In this document: piece after piece, positions 43,893 to 52,809 of the stretch
How positions within the stretch are numbered: the stretch's first letter is position 1
How the letters are laid out: each line of letters begins with the position of its first letter
Source: UBA4427 sp045106235
Lineage (GTDB): Bacteria > Myxococcota_A > UBA9160 > UBA4427
Assembly (NCBI GenBank): GCA_045106235.1
Contig: JBGCEJ010000013.1
Coordinates: 124,001-188,000 of the forward strand
Reading direction: 5' to 3'
DNA: 64,000 nt
Position numbers and translations under genes: made by a program
Notes under the pieces: model-generated
The model's input: the letters and a program-made list of their open reading frames with translations, nothing else
Database searches by the model: none
What the model was told of the DNA's origin: nothing

Positions 43893-45362
43893 ATGAGCGT
43901 CGTGCGAATCGAAGCAGACTGCCGGACACAGCGGGCCAAAGCCCGACGTCGCCTAATTCCGCTCATTGTTCTCAGTGCGCTCTGCGTCGCGCTCTCCTTC
44001 GCCTTGCTGAATCACGTCGATGCTCAGAACGCGCCGCTTACGGAAATTTCTTCGGAGATCCCAAAGGCCCCCGTGCCGCCTCCTTTACAGGCCTACCCTG
44101 CGGTCCTGCCAGCTCCGCGCCCCATGGGCATCGCTCCGAACCTCATCGTGATCACCCTCGACACGACCCGTGCCGACCGACTCGGGAGCTATGGCGGTCG
44201 GATCGCTACGCCGACACTCGACACCCTTGCAGAAAGCGGCACGCGCTTCGCTCACGCGCTCGCCTCCGCTCCGATCACCGCTGTCTCTCACGCTTCGATG
44301 TTTACGGGGCTCGATCCCAACCGACATGGCGTTCGCGAGAACGGAACCCATATCCTGGCTCCGTCCCAGATCACCCTCGCCGAACTACTGAGCGCGAGCG
44401 GTTGGCAAACCGGCGCCTTCGTAGCGGGCTTCCCTCTCTCCGCCCGCTTCGGGCTAGATCAGGGCTTCGACCACTACGATGATGCGATCGAAGAAGACAA
44501 CACGGCAAGACCGAGCAAAAAACTCTGGCAAGGCATCGAACGGCCCCACGCCGACCGCATGGCTCAGCCCGTGGTTCGCCGCGCTGTTCGCTGGATCCAT
44601 GCACAAGCGGACCAGAGTTTTTTCGCCTGGGTGCATCTCTTCGATGCCCATCATCCCTATCAGCCCCCGGAGCCCTTCGCATCAGACTACGCCGACCGAC
44701 CCTACGATGGCGAAATTGCCTATATGGATTCGGCGCTCGCGGAATTGTTTGCAGCACTCGAAACCTGGGACCTACGCAAGGACACCCTCGTCGTCGTCAC
44801 AGCAGACCACGGAGAGAGCTTGGGCGAGCATGATCAGAGCGGGCATGGGCGGCATCTCTACGAGCCGTCCCTTCATGTGCCCCTCATCGTTTCGTTTCCC
44901 GGCCGGATCGAGGCGGGGCGCGTGATTGACGAAACGGTCCGCGGCGTCGATCTCGCGCCGACCCTCCTCGACCTGCTCGGACAGGCAGGACCGACGGGCC
45001 TCGACGGACGAAGCCTCGCGGATGCGCTCGTGAACAAGACGAAGGTTCCGCAGAACGAAGCGTACGCCGAAACGCTGATGCCCTCGCTTCGTTTCGGCGG
45101 TCCCGAACGCTATGCGCTGACGAGGGCGCCTTGGAAGCTCCTCCGCGAGGTCGATGCGGAGGGAATCGAACGCGACCGAATTTTCCATCTCCGCAAGGAT
45201 CCTCAGGAACTCAACGATCGTGCTGAAAGCGAGACGGAGATCCTACTCGACCTCGGCGGCGCCCTTGATGGACGCATAGATCGCGGCGGGCAAAGCTCAG
45301 CGCCCGCTGCCCTTGATCCTCAGACGGAAGCAACGCTTCGCGCGCTCGGCTACATCCCTTAG
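43893..45362 (+). CDS. Secreted or anchored sulfatase-like hydrolase
   Basis: 489 residues from the ATG at 43893 (GGAGG is close; a GTG nine bases on is an alternative). The N-terminal anchor is LIPLIVLSALCVALSFALLN, followed by a Pro-rich linker. The sulfatase fold has LIVITLDTTRADRLGSYGGR (84-103) and the later VVTADHGESLGEHDQSGHG. The nucleophile position reads S-H-A-S-M (133-137), so Ser is present but the C/S-x-P-x-R sulfatase signature is not. This is the layout of many myxobacterial-type sulfatase-like proteins whose substrates are unknown. It lies 218 bp from the divergent Hcp-like gene. Confidence 0.85.
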   Translation: MSVVRIEADCRTQRAKARRRLIPLIVLSALCVALSFALLNHVDAQNAPLTEISSEIPKAPVPPPLQAYPAVLPAPRPMGIAPNLIVITLDTTRADRLGSYGGRIATPTLDTLAESGTRFAHALASAPITAVSHASMFTGLDPNRHGVRENGTHILAPSQITLAELLSASGWQTGAFVAGFPLSARFGLDQGFDHYDDAIEEDNTARPSKKLWQGIERPHADRMAQPVVRRAVRWIHAQADQSFFAWVHLFDAHHPYQPPEPFASDYADRPYDGEIAYMDSALAELFAALETWDLRKDTLVVVTADHGESLGEHDQSGHGRHLYEPSLHVPLIVSFPGRIEAGRVIDETVRGVDLAPTLLDLLGQAGPTGLDGRSLADALVNKTKVPQNEAYAETLMPSLRFGGPERYALTRAPWKLLREVDAEGIERDRIFHLRKDPQELNDRAESETEILLDLGGALDGRIDRGGQSSAPAALDPQTEATLRALGYIP

Positions 45363-45401
45363 CGCGAGACGGGGGTGTTCCTTCGCGTCCTCTTCGGGTT
45401 G

Positions 45402-46193
45402 CTACCCCCGCGCGATGGAACGGAAATTGACCTGGGTTTGCGACTCAGTCGACTCGCCGCCGAAGTCGATATCGTCCACGCCGATCCCGTCGTAGGGATT
45501 CTCCAGGTCTTCCTGAATATGGTCCAGACCGACTAACACCACGGTATAGATCACAGCCACGCAGTACCCGACCGCCGGAAAGGACGTGCTGGACAGGAAC
45601 GCAAAATAGGGACCGAAGAGAATCGGAAAGCTGCTCAGGAAGAATCCCGTGAAGGCGCGTAGTGATCGCGGCGTCCGGTAGACCGCAATATTGCGGAGCT
45701 TTTCAAAATTCGTCATCGCGATTTTGAGATGTTGATTGAGACGCGCGATCTCGTTCGGAGGAACACCCACTTCGCGGCGGAGGATCTCGTTCGATTTCGA
45801 GATCCCAGAAAAGGCATCGTAGACCGTATTCAAATCCGCCGAGCGGTCTTCCCGAAGGAACTCCTGAACGTTGCTGTAGAGACGAACCGTGATGCCTTGG
45901 ATCCGGATCGAGTCTTCGGAGCGTTTCGTTTCGGGCCAGTCGCGATGTGCCAGCACGATCGCGACGAGGTTGGACTTGAACTCCGCCAGTTCTGTGAGGG
46001 CCGCTTCTCGTCGTGTGAAAGCCTGGCTGATCGAGAACACGATTGGGAAGACGATCGCGATGCCGATCAACTCGAGGGGCATGTCGATCAAAACACCGAA
46101 TCGAATCGAGACGTAAGTTGAACCCAGAGCAAGCGCGATCACGATGATCATTTTGAGATCGATGATGCGGACGAAGGTTCTAAGGGTCTGCAC
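45402..46193 (-). CDS. Bestrophin-like membrane protein
   Basis: 263 residues from a GTG at 46193, seven bases after AGGAG; a longer open frame upstream lacks a site. Two N-terminal spans (MIIVIALALGSTYVSIRFGV, then ELIGIAIVFPIVFSISQAF) precede a long helical cytosolic region. A second pair of spans follows (TGFFLSSFPILFGPYFAFLS, VGYCVAVIYTVVLVGLDHI). The following QEDLENPYDGIGVDDIDF resembles the acidic calcium-clasp segment of bestrophin anion channels. The total is shorter than canonical bestrophins, so channel function is a proposal. Confidence 0.7.
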   Translation of the reverse strand: MQTLRTFVRIIDLKMIIVIALALGSTYVSIRFGVLIDMPLELIGIAIVFPIVFSISQAFTRREAALTELAEFKSNLVAIVLAHRDWPETKRSEDSIRIQGITVRLYSNVQEFLREDRSADLNTVYDAFSGISKSNEILRREVGVPPNEIARLNQHLKIAMTNFEKLRNIAVYRTPRSLRAFTGFFLSSFPILFGPYFAFLSSTSFPAVGYCVAVIYTVVLVGLDHIQEDLENPYDGIGVDDIDFGGESTESQTQVNFRSIARG

Positions 46194-46325
46194 TCGCGTA
46201 CTCCTGCGCTCGGTTGCCCTCCTGCCTCTTTGTGGCTTCAGGCAACAGGCCTTCTCCTGGGACGATGATTCTGCCAGACTGACAAGACTAACCCGGAGCC
46301 CTGCGCGGGCAAGGAGGCGCATGTA

Positions 46326-46817
46326 ATGAAACTCGTCGTCACCGGACACGACTCCCAAGGCCGATCGGTCTTCTCTCATGCTGGGGACCCGCCGCGTTCT
46401 TCGTCGCCGGGGAGCTTTGAGCTCTGGTCAACCCAGGGGCCGATGGTCGTGCCCGACGCGACCTCTGCGGAAACACCCGCGCAGATCGGCTATTTCCCGG
46501 TCGCGGGGGAGACCTGTTTCAAGGTCGTCCGAGTACCGGGCCGTGCAGACCGTCCCACCGGCGACTTTACCGGCGAGATGCCCGAAGAATTGGCAAAGCA
46601 CTTCGACCCCGAAGATCCCGAGATGCATACGACGGACACGATCGACTACGTCGTCATCCTCAGCGGGCAAGCCGAACTCGAACTCGATGATGGACGAAAA
46701 GAAATCGTGCAGGCTGGAGACTGCGTGGTCCAGCGCGGAACGCGACACGCTTGGCGGGTCATAAGCGACGAGCCCCTCATCATGGCCGCGACTCTCGTCG
46801 GGGCGCAGCGGCGCTGA
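46326..46817 (+). CDS. Cupin-domain protein
   Basis: 163 residues. The N-terminal half includes SFELWSTQGPMVVPDATSAE and CFKVVRVPGRADRP. The C-terminal single cupin has motif 1-like MHTTDTIDYVVILSGQAELE and motif 2 GDCVVQRGTRHAW, giving three His/Glu-type metal ligand candidates. Proteins of this type are often annotated as cupins in aromatic or nodulin-related pathways, and the reaction is unknown. It is 132 bp from the divergent bestrophin-like gene, and its end lies 21 bp from the convergent patatin gene. Confidence 0.85.
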   Translation: MKLVVTGHDSQGRSVFSHAGDPPRSSSPGSFELWSTQGPMVVPDATSAETPAQIGYFPVAGETCFKVVRVPGRADRPTGDFTGEMPEELAKHFDPEDPEMHTTDTIDYVVILSGQAELELDDGRKEIVQAGDCVVQRGTRHAWRVISDEPLIMAATLVGAQRR

Positions 46818-46838
46818 AGTCCGCGCACTCACAACGCT

Positions 46839-49106
46839 CTATGACTCGAGCCCACCCCCATCGACCCATTCCCGAAGCGCATCGATGCTCTGCTCGTAGC
46901 CCAGCTTTTCGATCGGCTCGACGGCATCGAATTCGAGCATACCGACCTTCCGCATCCGCACATTCAGATAGAAATCGGTGATCTCCGCCGCGAGGAGTCT
47001 TTGGCGCGTGCTTTCCGCGCCGACCATCATGGAGCGCATCATCGTGCCGCCAATCCCGGGCGCCTTGATCGGCTCGCCGGGCAAGAGCCGGCTCAGCGCG
47101 ACGCGCCAACCCGAAATACTCAGTCCGTAGTCGGACTGGGCCCCGGGGCCGCGCGGAGGCACAACATCAATCGTAATAATGGGACCCGTCGGATTCATCT
47201 CCCGCATCACATCAATCGGAAGATTATTCAGCACGCCCCCGTCCACGAGAAGGTCCTCGCCTTCCGGCACAGGAGGAAGGACGCCGGGAATGGCCACACT
47301 CGCACGCACCGCCCGCGCCAGGTTGCCGCGGCGATGAACCACCTCGCACGCCTTCGTTAGGTTCGTCGAAACGCAATAGTAGGGACGCCAAAGATCCTCG
47401 ATCTCCCAGCCTCCGAGCTGGTCCACGATCGACCCCGTAATCCGACTCCCCGACATCACCGAGACCAGCGGGAGGGTGTACTCGAGAATCGAATCGAAGC
47501 CGGAAACGGAAATCGCCAACGACTCTGCGGCCGTCAGTTCGCAAGCCGGAAACGCGGCAAGCGGCGCCCCCATGCTGGTTCCACCCACCATATCGATGGG
47601 CACGCCGATCTCTTCGAGCGCACGCAAAACGCCCAGATGCGCGAATCCCCGCGCGCCGCCGCCCCCAAAGACTACGCCCACAGCACGCCCGGCCAAGATC
47701 CGCGCAACGCGCTCCATATCGCCACGATGCGACTCATGAACGTGGTACACCGACTCGACGGCACGCCCCTCGAACCAGCGCGCCGTTCCCGTCGGCTGCC
47801 GCAAGCGGGCCGGATGAACGAGCGCCAGAGACCAGCGCGGATGGCGCCCCGTCAAACTCGAAGCCACCGCTCGCTCGGTTTCACTCGGCGGATCAACACC
47901 TCGCCCGTCCCCCACACTCAGCAAGAAATCAGCCTGCCGAATCGCGCGTTCACTCCAGGACGTTAGGTCGGAATCCGCTTCGTAGATCACGAACCGATGT
48001 TCATCTTCGATTTCATGCAGCGATTGCAGGAGGCGGATATGCGCAGGGCTCGATGCATCGCTATTCGCAATCCCCGGCTTCCCGAGCATCGCGTCGACCC
48101 GCTCCGGATCAAGCCGAATCGTACTGCCGTGAAGCCCCAGCGTATCGGCAAGGTCGCGGATGAAAGGTTCCAGATCGAGCCCCGGTCGCGTCGGAATGAT
48201 CGCGACAGAAAGGTCGGCGCCCAGTTGATGCCGAAGCGCCTTCGTCGGCGCTCGAAAACGCCGAAACACGGTCCGCGCAACGCCGAGCATGGCGAGAGGA
48301 TGCTGTTCAAGCAGCTTTTCAAAAGCGCTGCGAGGAAGACGAGCAAGATCAGAATCCCTTGCCGCAAAGACCGTCGCTTCGCGCGGCAAGTCTTCGACCA
48401 AAGCCGTCTCGCCGACCATATCGCCGCGCCCGACTTCATGAAGAAGTCGCTCTTCGGGATCGAAAGCAACAACCCGAACCCGGCCCGACACGATCAGGTA
48501 GGCAGCATCACCCGGATCACCCGCCTCATAGAGTCGCTCGCCCGCGCGCAGCGTGCGCCATTCGATCGCTTGCTCGATCTCCGCAAGGATTTCGGTATCG
48601 AGACCGTCGAAGAGGTTTTCCAACTGCGCGGCCAGCTGAGAACGACGCAACCGACGCGAGACGAGCGCGAACATCCGCCGCGAAATCTCGGGATGCGCTT
48701 CAAGCAGAGGATTCAGGACCGCAACGGGCAGCTGCGCCAGCTGAGAGGCCTCATCAACGACGACCGTCGCAGACCGTCGGCCGCCCGCAACGAGCGCGAC
48801 CTCCCCGACGACATCTCCTGCATGCAGCTCGTTGAGGAGCTGATCCTCGGCGTCCCCCCTCTGCTCGAGCCGAACACTCAGCTTCCCGTCGAGCAGGACG
48901 TAGACGCTGTCTGCCTCATCGCCTTGTCGAAAGAGCGTCTCTCCCGCGGCGAATTCGATCAGGATGAGCTCGTCTGCGAGCGCCTGACGACTCGGCTCAT
49001 CCAATCCGTCAAAAAGTCCGACGGAGGACAGACGATCCGCGAGCTCCGAATTCAAAACAATCTCCACGATGCGCTGTTCGTTACAAAGGGCCAGAGTAGA
49101 CTTCAT
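46839..49106 (-). CDS. Patatin-like phospholipase with two cyclic-nucleotide-binding domains (NTE type)
   Basis: 755 residues. Two cNMP-binding (CAP-effector) domains lie at about 27-140 (FAAGETLFRQGDEADSVYVL, LHAGDVVGEVALVAGG) and about 165-280 (LRAGERLYEAGDPGDAAYLI, GRGDMVGETALVEDLPREAT). A linker with a degenerate NTPase-like section follows (DLSVAIIPTRPGLDLEPF). The patatin lipase domain is about 465-680: oxyanion GGGGARGFAHLGVLRALEEI, nucleophile Ser in GGTSMGAPLA (about 508) and catalytic Asp in VDGGVLNNLPIDVM (about 622). This is the architecture of neuropathy target esterase/YchK-like lysophospholipases, which act at membranes. Binding of cyclic nucleotide is not proven, as the phosphate-cassette Arg appears only in part. 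Confidence 0.95.
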   Translation of the reverse strand: MKSTLALCNEQRIVEIVLNSELADRLSSVGLFDGLDEPSRQALADELILIEFAAGETLFRQGDEADSVYVLLDGKLSVRLEQRGDAEDQLLNELHAGDVVGEVALVAGGRRSATVVVDEASQLAQLPVAVLNPLLEAHPEISRRMFALVSRRLRRSQLAAQLENLFDGLDTEILAEIEQAIEWRTLRAGERLYEAGDPGDAAYLIVSGRVRVVAFDPEERLLHEVGRGDMVGETALVEDLPREATVFAARDSDLARLPRSAFEKLLEQHPLAMLGVARTVFRRFRAPTKALRHQLGADLSVAIIPTRPGLDLEPFIRDLADTLGLHGSTIRLDPERVDAMLGKPGIANSDASSPAHIRLLQSLHEIEDEHRFVIYEADSDLTSWSERAIRQADFLLSVGDGRGVDPPSETERAVASSLTGRHPRWSLALVHPARLRQPTGTARWFEGRAVESVYHVHESHRGDMERVARILAGRAVGVVFGGGGARGFAHLGVLRALEEIGVPIDMVGGTSMGAPLAAFPACELTAAESLAISVSGFDSILEYTLPLVSVMSGSRITGSIVDQLGGWEIEDLWRPYYCVSTNLTKACEVVHRRGNLARAVRASVAIPGVLPPVPEGEDLLVDGGVLNNLPIDVMREMNPTGPIITIDVVPPRGPGAQSDYGLSISGWRVALSRLLPGEPIKAPGIGGTMMRSMMVGAESTRQRLLAAEITDFYLNVRMRKVGMLEFDAVEPIEKLGYEQSIDALREWVDGGGLES

Positions 49107-49194
49107 CGCCCGTCGCCGACAGGGCCCCGGCTATGCCAGCGCCTCGGCTTTGAGTGATACGATTTTCATTGGATGAAACATGACGGGAGAAACC

Positions 49195-50004
49195 ATGGTC
49201 GAACTCTGCTTTAACTGCATGAATCGGTCGGCTTATCTGCTGGGTCAGGAAGACCCAGACCTGCCCGGGCAAATCAGGGCCGCAGGCGCAGCCGGTTTCA
49301 AATGGATTGGCCCAGACTTTTTCTCGATCCAGCGCTTTTGCGAGGACGGCGGCCGGGTCGAAGATTTGGCCGCGCAAGTCGAGGCCGCCGGGCTGCGCAC
49401 CTTCGAATTGCCGACGCTCATGATTGGCCAGGATGTGAACCAGGTCCGCCGCGACGTAGAGGCGATGCTCCCGGCCGCTCGAATACTCCGCCCTGCTTTC
49501 GTGCAGATCAACGTCGAATCGAACGTCGACGAGGGCGTCCTCGCGGAAACGCGGCGAGCGGCGGAGCGCTTCGGCGAGATCGGCGCCGAACTCGCCATCG
49601 AGTACCTGCCCTGGCTTCCGGAGATCAACCGCATGTCGGCAACACGGTCGATGATCGACCGCATCGCAGATCCTCGCGTAAAGCTCCTCGTCGACACCTG
49701 GCATTTCTTTCATAGCCAAGACACATGGGCGGAACTCGAAGCGCTCCCCTTGTCCGAAATTGCGTACGTTCAATTTGACGACCACCCGCCACTCGAGAGT
49801 GAAGATCTCATCGCGGAAACCGTCGGCCGGCGCGTGATGCCCGGCGAAGGCGTCTTTGCGCTCGACCGATTCTGCGATGTGATTCGTGCCAAGGGATTCA
49901 ACGGCATCGTGAGCTGCGAAATCCTCTCGGAAGAGACGAGAGGGATGGCACGCCTTGAGTTTGCGGAGCGCGTTTATTCAAGCTGCGCGAAGTACTGGAA
50001 CTAA
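49195..50004 (+). CDS. Sugar-phosphate isomerase/epimerase-like TIM barrel (xylose isomerase-like)
   Basis: 269 residues from the ATG at 49195, after CGGGAGAAACC (an ATG 15 bases upstream is also in frame). The AP-endonuclease/xylose isomerase 2 barrel is shown by AAGFKWIGPDFFSIQRF, VQINVESNVDEG, LAIEYLPWLPEINRM (metal Glu), VKLLVDTWHFFHSQDTW (Asp/His), IAYVQFDDHPPLESED and FNGIVSCEILSEETRG (final Glu). Metal-dependent isomerase or epimerase activity is expected; relatives act on inositols, sugars or keto acids. It is divergent from the patatin gene. Confidence 0.88.
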   Translation: MVELCFNCMNRSAYLLGQEDPDLPGQIRAAGAAGFKWIGPDFFSIQRFCEDGGRVEDLAAQVEAAGLRTFELPTLMIGQDVNQVRRDVEAMLPAARILRPAFVQINVESNVDEGVLAETRRAAERFGEIGAELAIEYLPWLPEINRMSATRSMIDRIADPRVKLLVDTWHFFHSQDTWAELEALPLSEIAYVQFDDHPPLESEDLIAETVGRRVMPGEGVFALDRFCDVIRAKGFNGIVSCEILSEETRGMARLEFAERVYSSCAKYWN

Positions 50005-50015
50005 GCCCCAAAAAA

Positions 50016-50926
50016 TCACGTAGCGGAGTCACGACGACGCCCCAGATCGGACCAGACGATCCCCAAAATGCCTGCCGAGAGCAGCATCCCGAATCCGGGC
50101 TCCGGAATCGGCGTTGCGGCGACAGCGACAATATCGAAGTTCGATCCAATATTGATCTGACTCGTGTTGTTTGAAGCGACCGTCCCAGAGAGCAGATCGC
50201 TCAGTCCCGCATATAAAGCATGAAAGACTTCTGAGCCGCCAGCGGCATCGACGTTGCGCTCCAAGAACAGATGATAGCCATCATCATCGTAGGCCAGACC
50301 GGAAACGTCGAAAGCGGCGTTGATGTTGATCTGGCATATTGGCTGCTGCTAGAAACACCCATCACCAAATCAGACAGACTGTCGAAGGCAACATAAAAAA
50401 TCTCCGCACCGGCCCCCTGGTCGAGCTTGCTCTCCAGCAAGAGGTGATAGGCCGAGTCACCGTAGGTGAAGCCCACGATGTCAAACGTTGCGCCCACGTT
50501 GAGCGCCGAAAAACCGCCCGCCGAAAGCGCCGCTTCGACTAACGCCTCCGCGTCGGCGTACTCGTACAGAACCACCTCCTGCCCAGTCGCCGGAGAGAGG
50601 GCGCCACTCTCCTCGAGTAGATGGAAGGCATCCCCGTCATGCGCGAGCCCGACCGTATCGAAGTCGGCGCTCACGTCGAGTTGCGTCGGCGACGTCACTC
50701 CGGCGGCGTTGCCATCAATGAGTTCCTGAAGGCTGCCGAACTCCACCAGGAATACTTCGCTTCCCGAAGCGGCGTCCAGGTTCGACTCGAGCAACATCGC
50801 AAAGGGCCCCGCCGCCGCAGGAGAGGCCACCAAAAACAGCAAGGCCACGAGGCTCCATACGCACCCGCTTAGAGCGAAACGGGGCAGAGTGGTCAAAAGG
50901 GGTCGAGTGGAAGGCAAGTTCAGCAA
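50016..50926 (-). pseudogene. Four-repeat PEP-CTERM protein gene with a frameshift
   Basis: A TTG start (GAGG seven bases upstream) and a signal peptide (SLVALLFLVASPAAA) lead into four tandem units of about 52 residues. The units open FAMLLESNLDAASGSEVFLV, AFHLLEESGALSPATGQEVV, AYHLLLESKLDQGAGAEIFY and GYHLFLERNVDAAGGSEVFH. Each ends in a (N/D)xxxxFDxVGxAYDGD-like strand. In unit three the frame breaks near 50331-50347 (around GCTGCTGCT). The next frame continues QINININAAFD and completes units three and four, ending IPEPGFGMLLSAGILGIVWS plus RRR. The 911-bp length fits loss of one base from a 303-codon gene. It may be a sequencing error, phase variation or decay. Confidence 0.85.
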
Positions 50927-51219
50927 AGTCGGACCTCAAGCTGCGCCAATGACGCGCCTGCATCATCTACGTACACGCCGAGCTCAGACGACCTTCGCCG
51001 GAGCATCGGACCCATACATTTTTCAATGTCTCCAGTTTGCCGCGACCACGTTACCCCTCCGTTATTCGATAAATTCATATATTTCAGACACTTACAACAC
51101 GATCAGAGCAGGTCGCCGGGACGAAATCCGCTGATCCTTCCGCGGCTTGGTTCGCCCAGTTCTGTTAGGATCGGCTCGATTCATTCAGATCGACCGCGTT
51201 CACCACGACGCGGAGCCCT
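50927..51219. other. Intergenic region with AT-rich promoter-like patch
   Basis: 293 bp between divergent genes. A conspicuously AT-rich segment (51060-51100, around TTCGATAAATTCATATATTT) stands out from the GC-rich background and probably carries the promoter of the sulfatase-like gene. No gene recognised. Confidence 0.45.
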
Positions 51220-52707
51220 ATGCCTAAAGCACTCGGGCGGAAAAGCGGAGTTCGAAAGATGTCAGGTCGGAAGGTCTTGTATGCCGTTCTCGGTCTGATT
51301 CTTGTCGCCCTCTTCTTTATCACGCAGTTCCGGCTCCAACCGGACGAACGGCCGGTTGGCGACGTCGAGAACATCCTCGAGCTCGCCCGCCGAGACGATC
51401 TCAACATCGTCTTCGTGCTGATTGACACGCTCCGGGCAGACCGCCTAAGCAGCTACGGCTACGAACGCCCGACCAGCCCGACAATGGATCGCCTGGCGAG
51501 CACGGGCATCCGCTTCTCCCATCACTACTCGCAATCGTCATGGACGAAGACCTCCATGGCAGCGATCTGGACGGGAATGTATCCGCATCGAAACGGCATC
51601 CTCCGCTTCGATCACGCGCTGCCCAAGGCCGCGCTTCTTCCCGCTGAAATTCTGAAGGAAGAAGGCTTTTCCACTGCGGCGATCTGGCGAAACGGATGGG
51701 TCGCGCCGACCTTCGGCTTCGACCAGGGTTTCGAGACCTACCATCGCCCGGGGACCGGGATGCAGCTCGGCTTCAATCGGCGGGACTCAAAAAACCCCTA
51801 CGCCAAGATCGCAGGCTCCGATGTCGACGTGACCGACAACGCAATCGAGTTCCTCCGTCTCGCAGGTGAGCAGCCCTTCATGCTCTATCTCCATTACATG
51901 GACGCCCATCAGTACATGTCCGATGAGACGTCTGCGCTCTTTGGAAGTAGCTATTCAGACCTCTACGATAATTCGATTCACTGGACGGACCGGAATATCG
52001 CCGCCCTCATCAACACCCTTGAGGAAGAAGGCCTTCGCGACAACACCCTCGTCGTGATCACTTCCGATCACGGCGAAGCCTTCGGCGAGCATGGCGCCGA
52101 GGGACACGCCAAGGATCTTCATGCCGAGGTGATCCGAGTTCCCTGGATCCTCAGCCTTCCTTTTAGTCTTGCGGAAGGCATCGTCGTCGACGCTCTCTCT
52201 GAGAACGTCGATATCTGGCCCACGCTTTTTGATTTGCTGGGCGCCCCCGAACTTGAATACGCCGATGGTCGATCTCGGCTCCCTGAAATTCTGACGAGTG
52301 CCGGCCGCGCCGACCTGATCGAGCGCGAACCCGACGCAGGTCCGCTCTTCGCTGAACTCGACCGCGCCTGGGGAAAAGCGGAAAAGCGCCCCGACGCCAT
52401 CGTCGCCCTCACGCTCCCGGAACAACGCTATCTGCGCGTCCTCGATCCGAAGGCGATCAAGAAGGCCCCCGGCCAATCAGGCCCCGAGAAAAGCACAGCC
52501 TTGCTCTACGATTTGTACAAGGACCCAATGGAACAAACCGACCTCCTTGAGTTCGCAGAAAATGACGACTCTGCGGCGAAACTCGATGCGATCGTTGATG
52601 AAATTCTCTCGCGCCCCCCGCCGCCTTGGCGAGATGATGTTGGGCGTGTCGAACTCTCGGACATGCAAAAAGGCCAGCTTCGCGCGATTGGATATGCGAT
52701 CGAGTAA
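51220..52707 (+). CDS. Membrane-anchored sulfatase-like hydrolase (third copy)
   Basis: 495 residues; ATG at 51220 after GGAGCCCT, with a second good start at 51259. The N-terminal anchor is VLYAVLGLILVALFFITQF. The sulfatase-fold domain has NIVFVLIDTLRADRLSSYGY (62-81) and VITSDHGEAFGEHGAEGHAK. The nucleophile position reads T-K-T-S-M (109-113), so a Thr replaces the formylglycine Cys and the Arg is absent. It most resembles the first copy at 3.6 kb in its WT-x-x-S-M motif. Probable periplasmic phospho- or sulfo-ester hydrolase; substrate unknown. Confidence 0.86.
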   Translation: MPKALGRKSGVRKMSGRKVLYAVLGLILVALFFITQFRLQPDERPVGDVENILELARRDDLNIVFVLIDTLRADRLSSYGYERPTSPTMDRLASTGIRFSHHYSQSSWTKTSMAAIWTGMYPHRNGILRFDHALPKAALLPAEILKEEGFSTAAIWRNGWVAPTFGFDQGFETYHRPGTGMQLGFNRRDSKNPYAKIAGSDVDVTDNAIEFLRLAGEQPFMLYLHYMDAHQYMSDETSALFGSSYSDLYDNSIHWTDRNIAALINTLEEEGLRDNTLVVITSDHGEAFGEHGAEGHAKDLHAEVIRVPWILSLPFSLAEGIVVDALSENVDIWPTLFDLLGAPELEYADGRSRLPEILTSAGRADLIEREPDAGPLFAELDRAWGKAEKRPDAIVALTLPEQRYLRVLDPKAIKKAPGQSGPEKSTALLYDLYKDPMEQTDLLEFAENDDSAAKLDAIVDEILSRPPPPWRDDVGRVELSDMQKGQLRAIGYAIE

Positions 52708-52809
52708 GCGGCCCAGCCGGCTAATCTGGCAGCCATGGCGGATGATCGCTTTCGGCGTCATCGTTTTCGGTGCAACCTGAAGCACTTGCCCATATAGAAG
52801 GAGTTAGAT

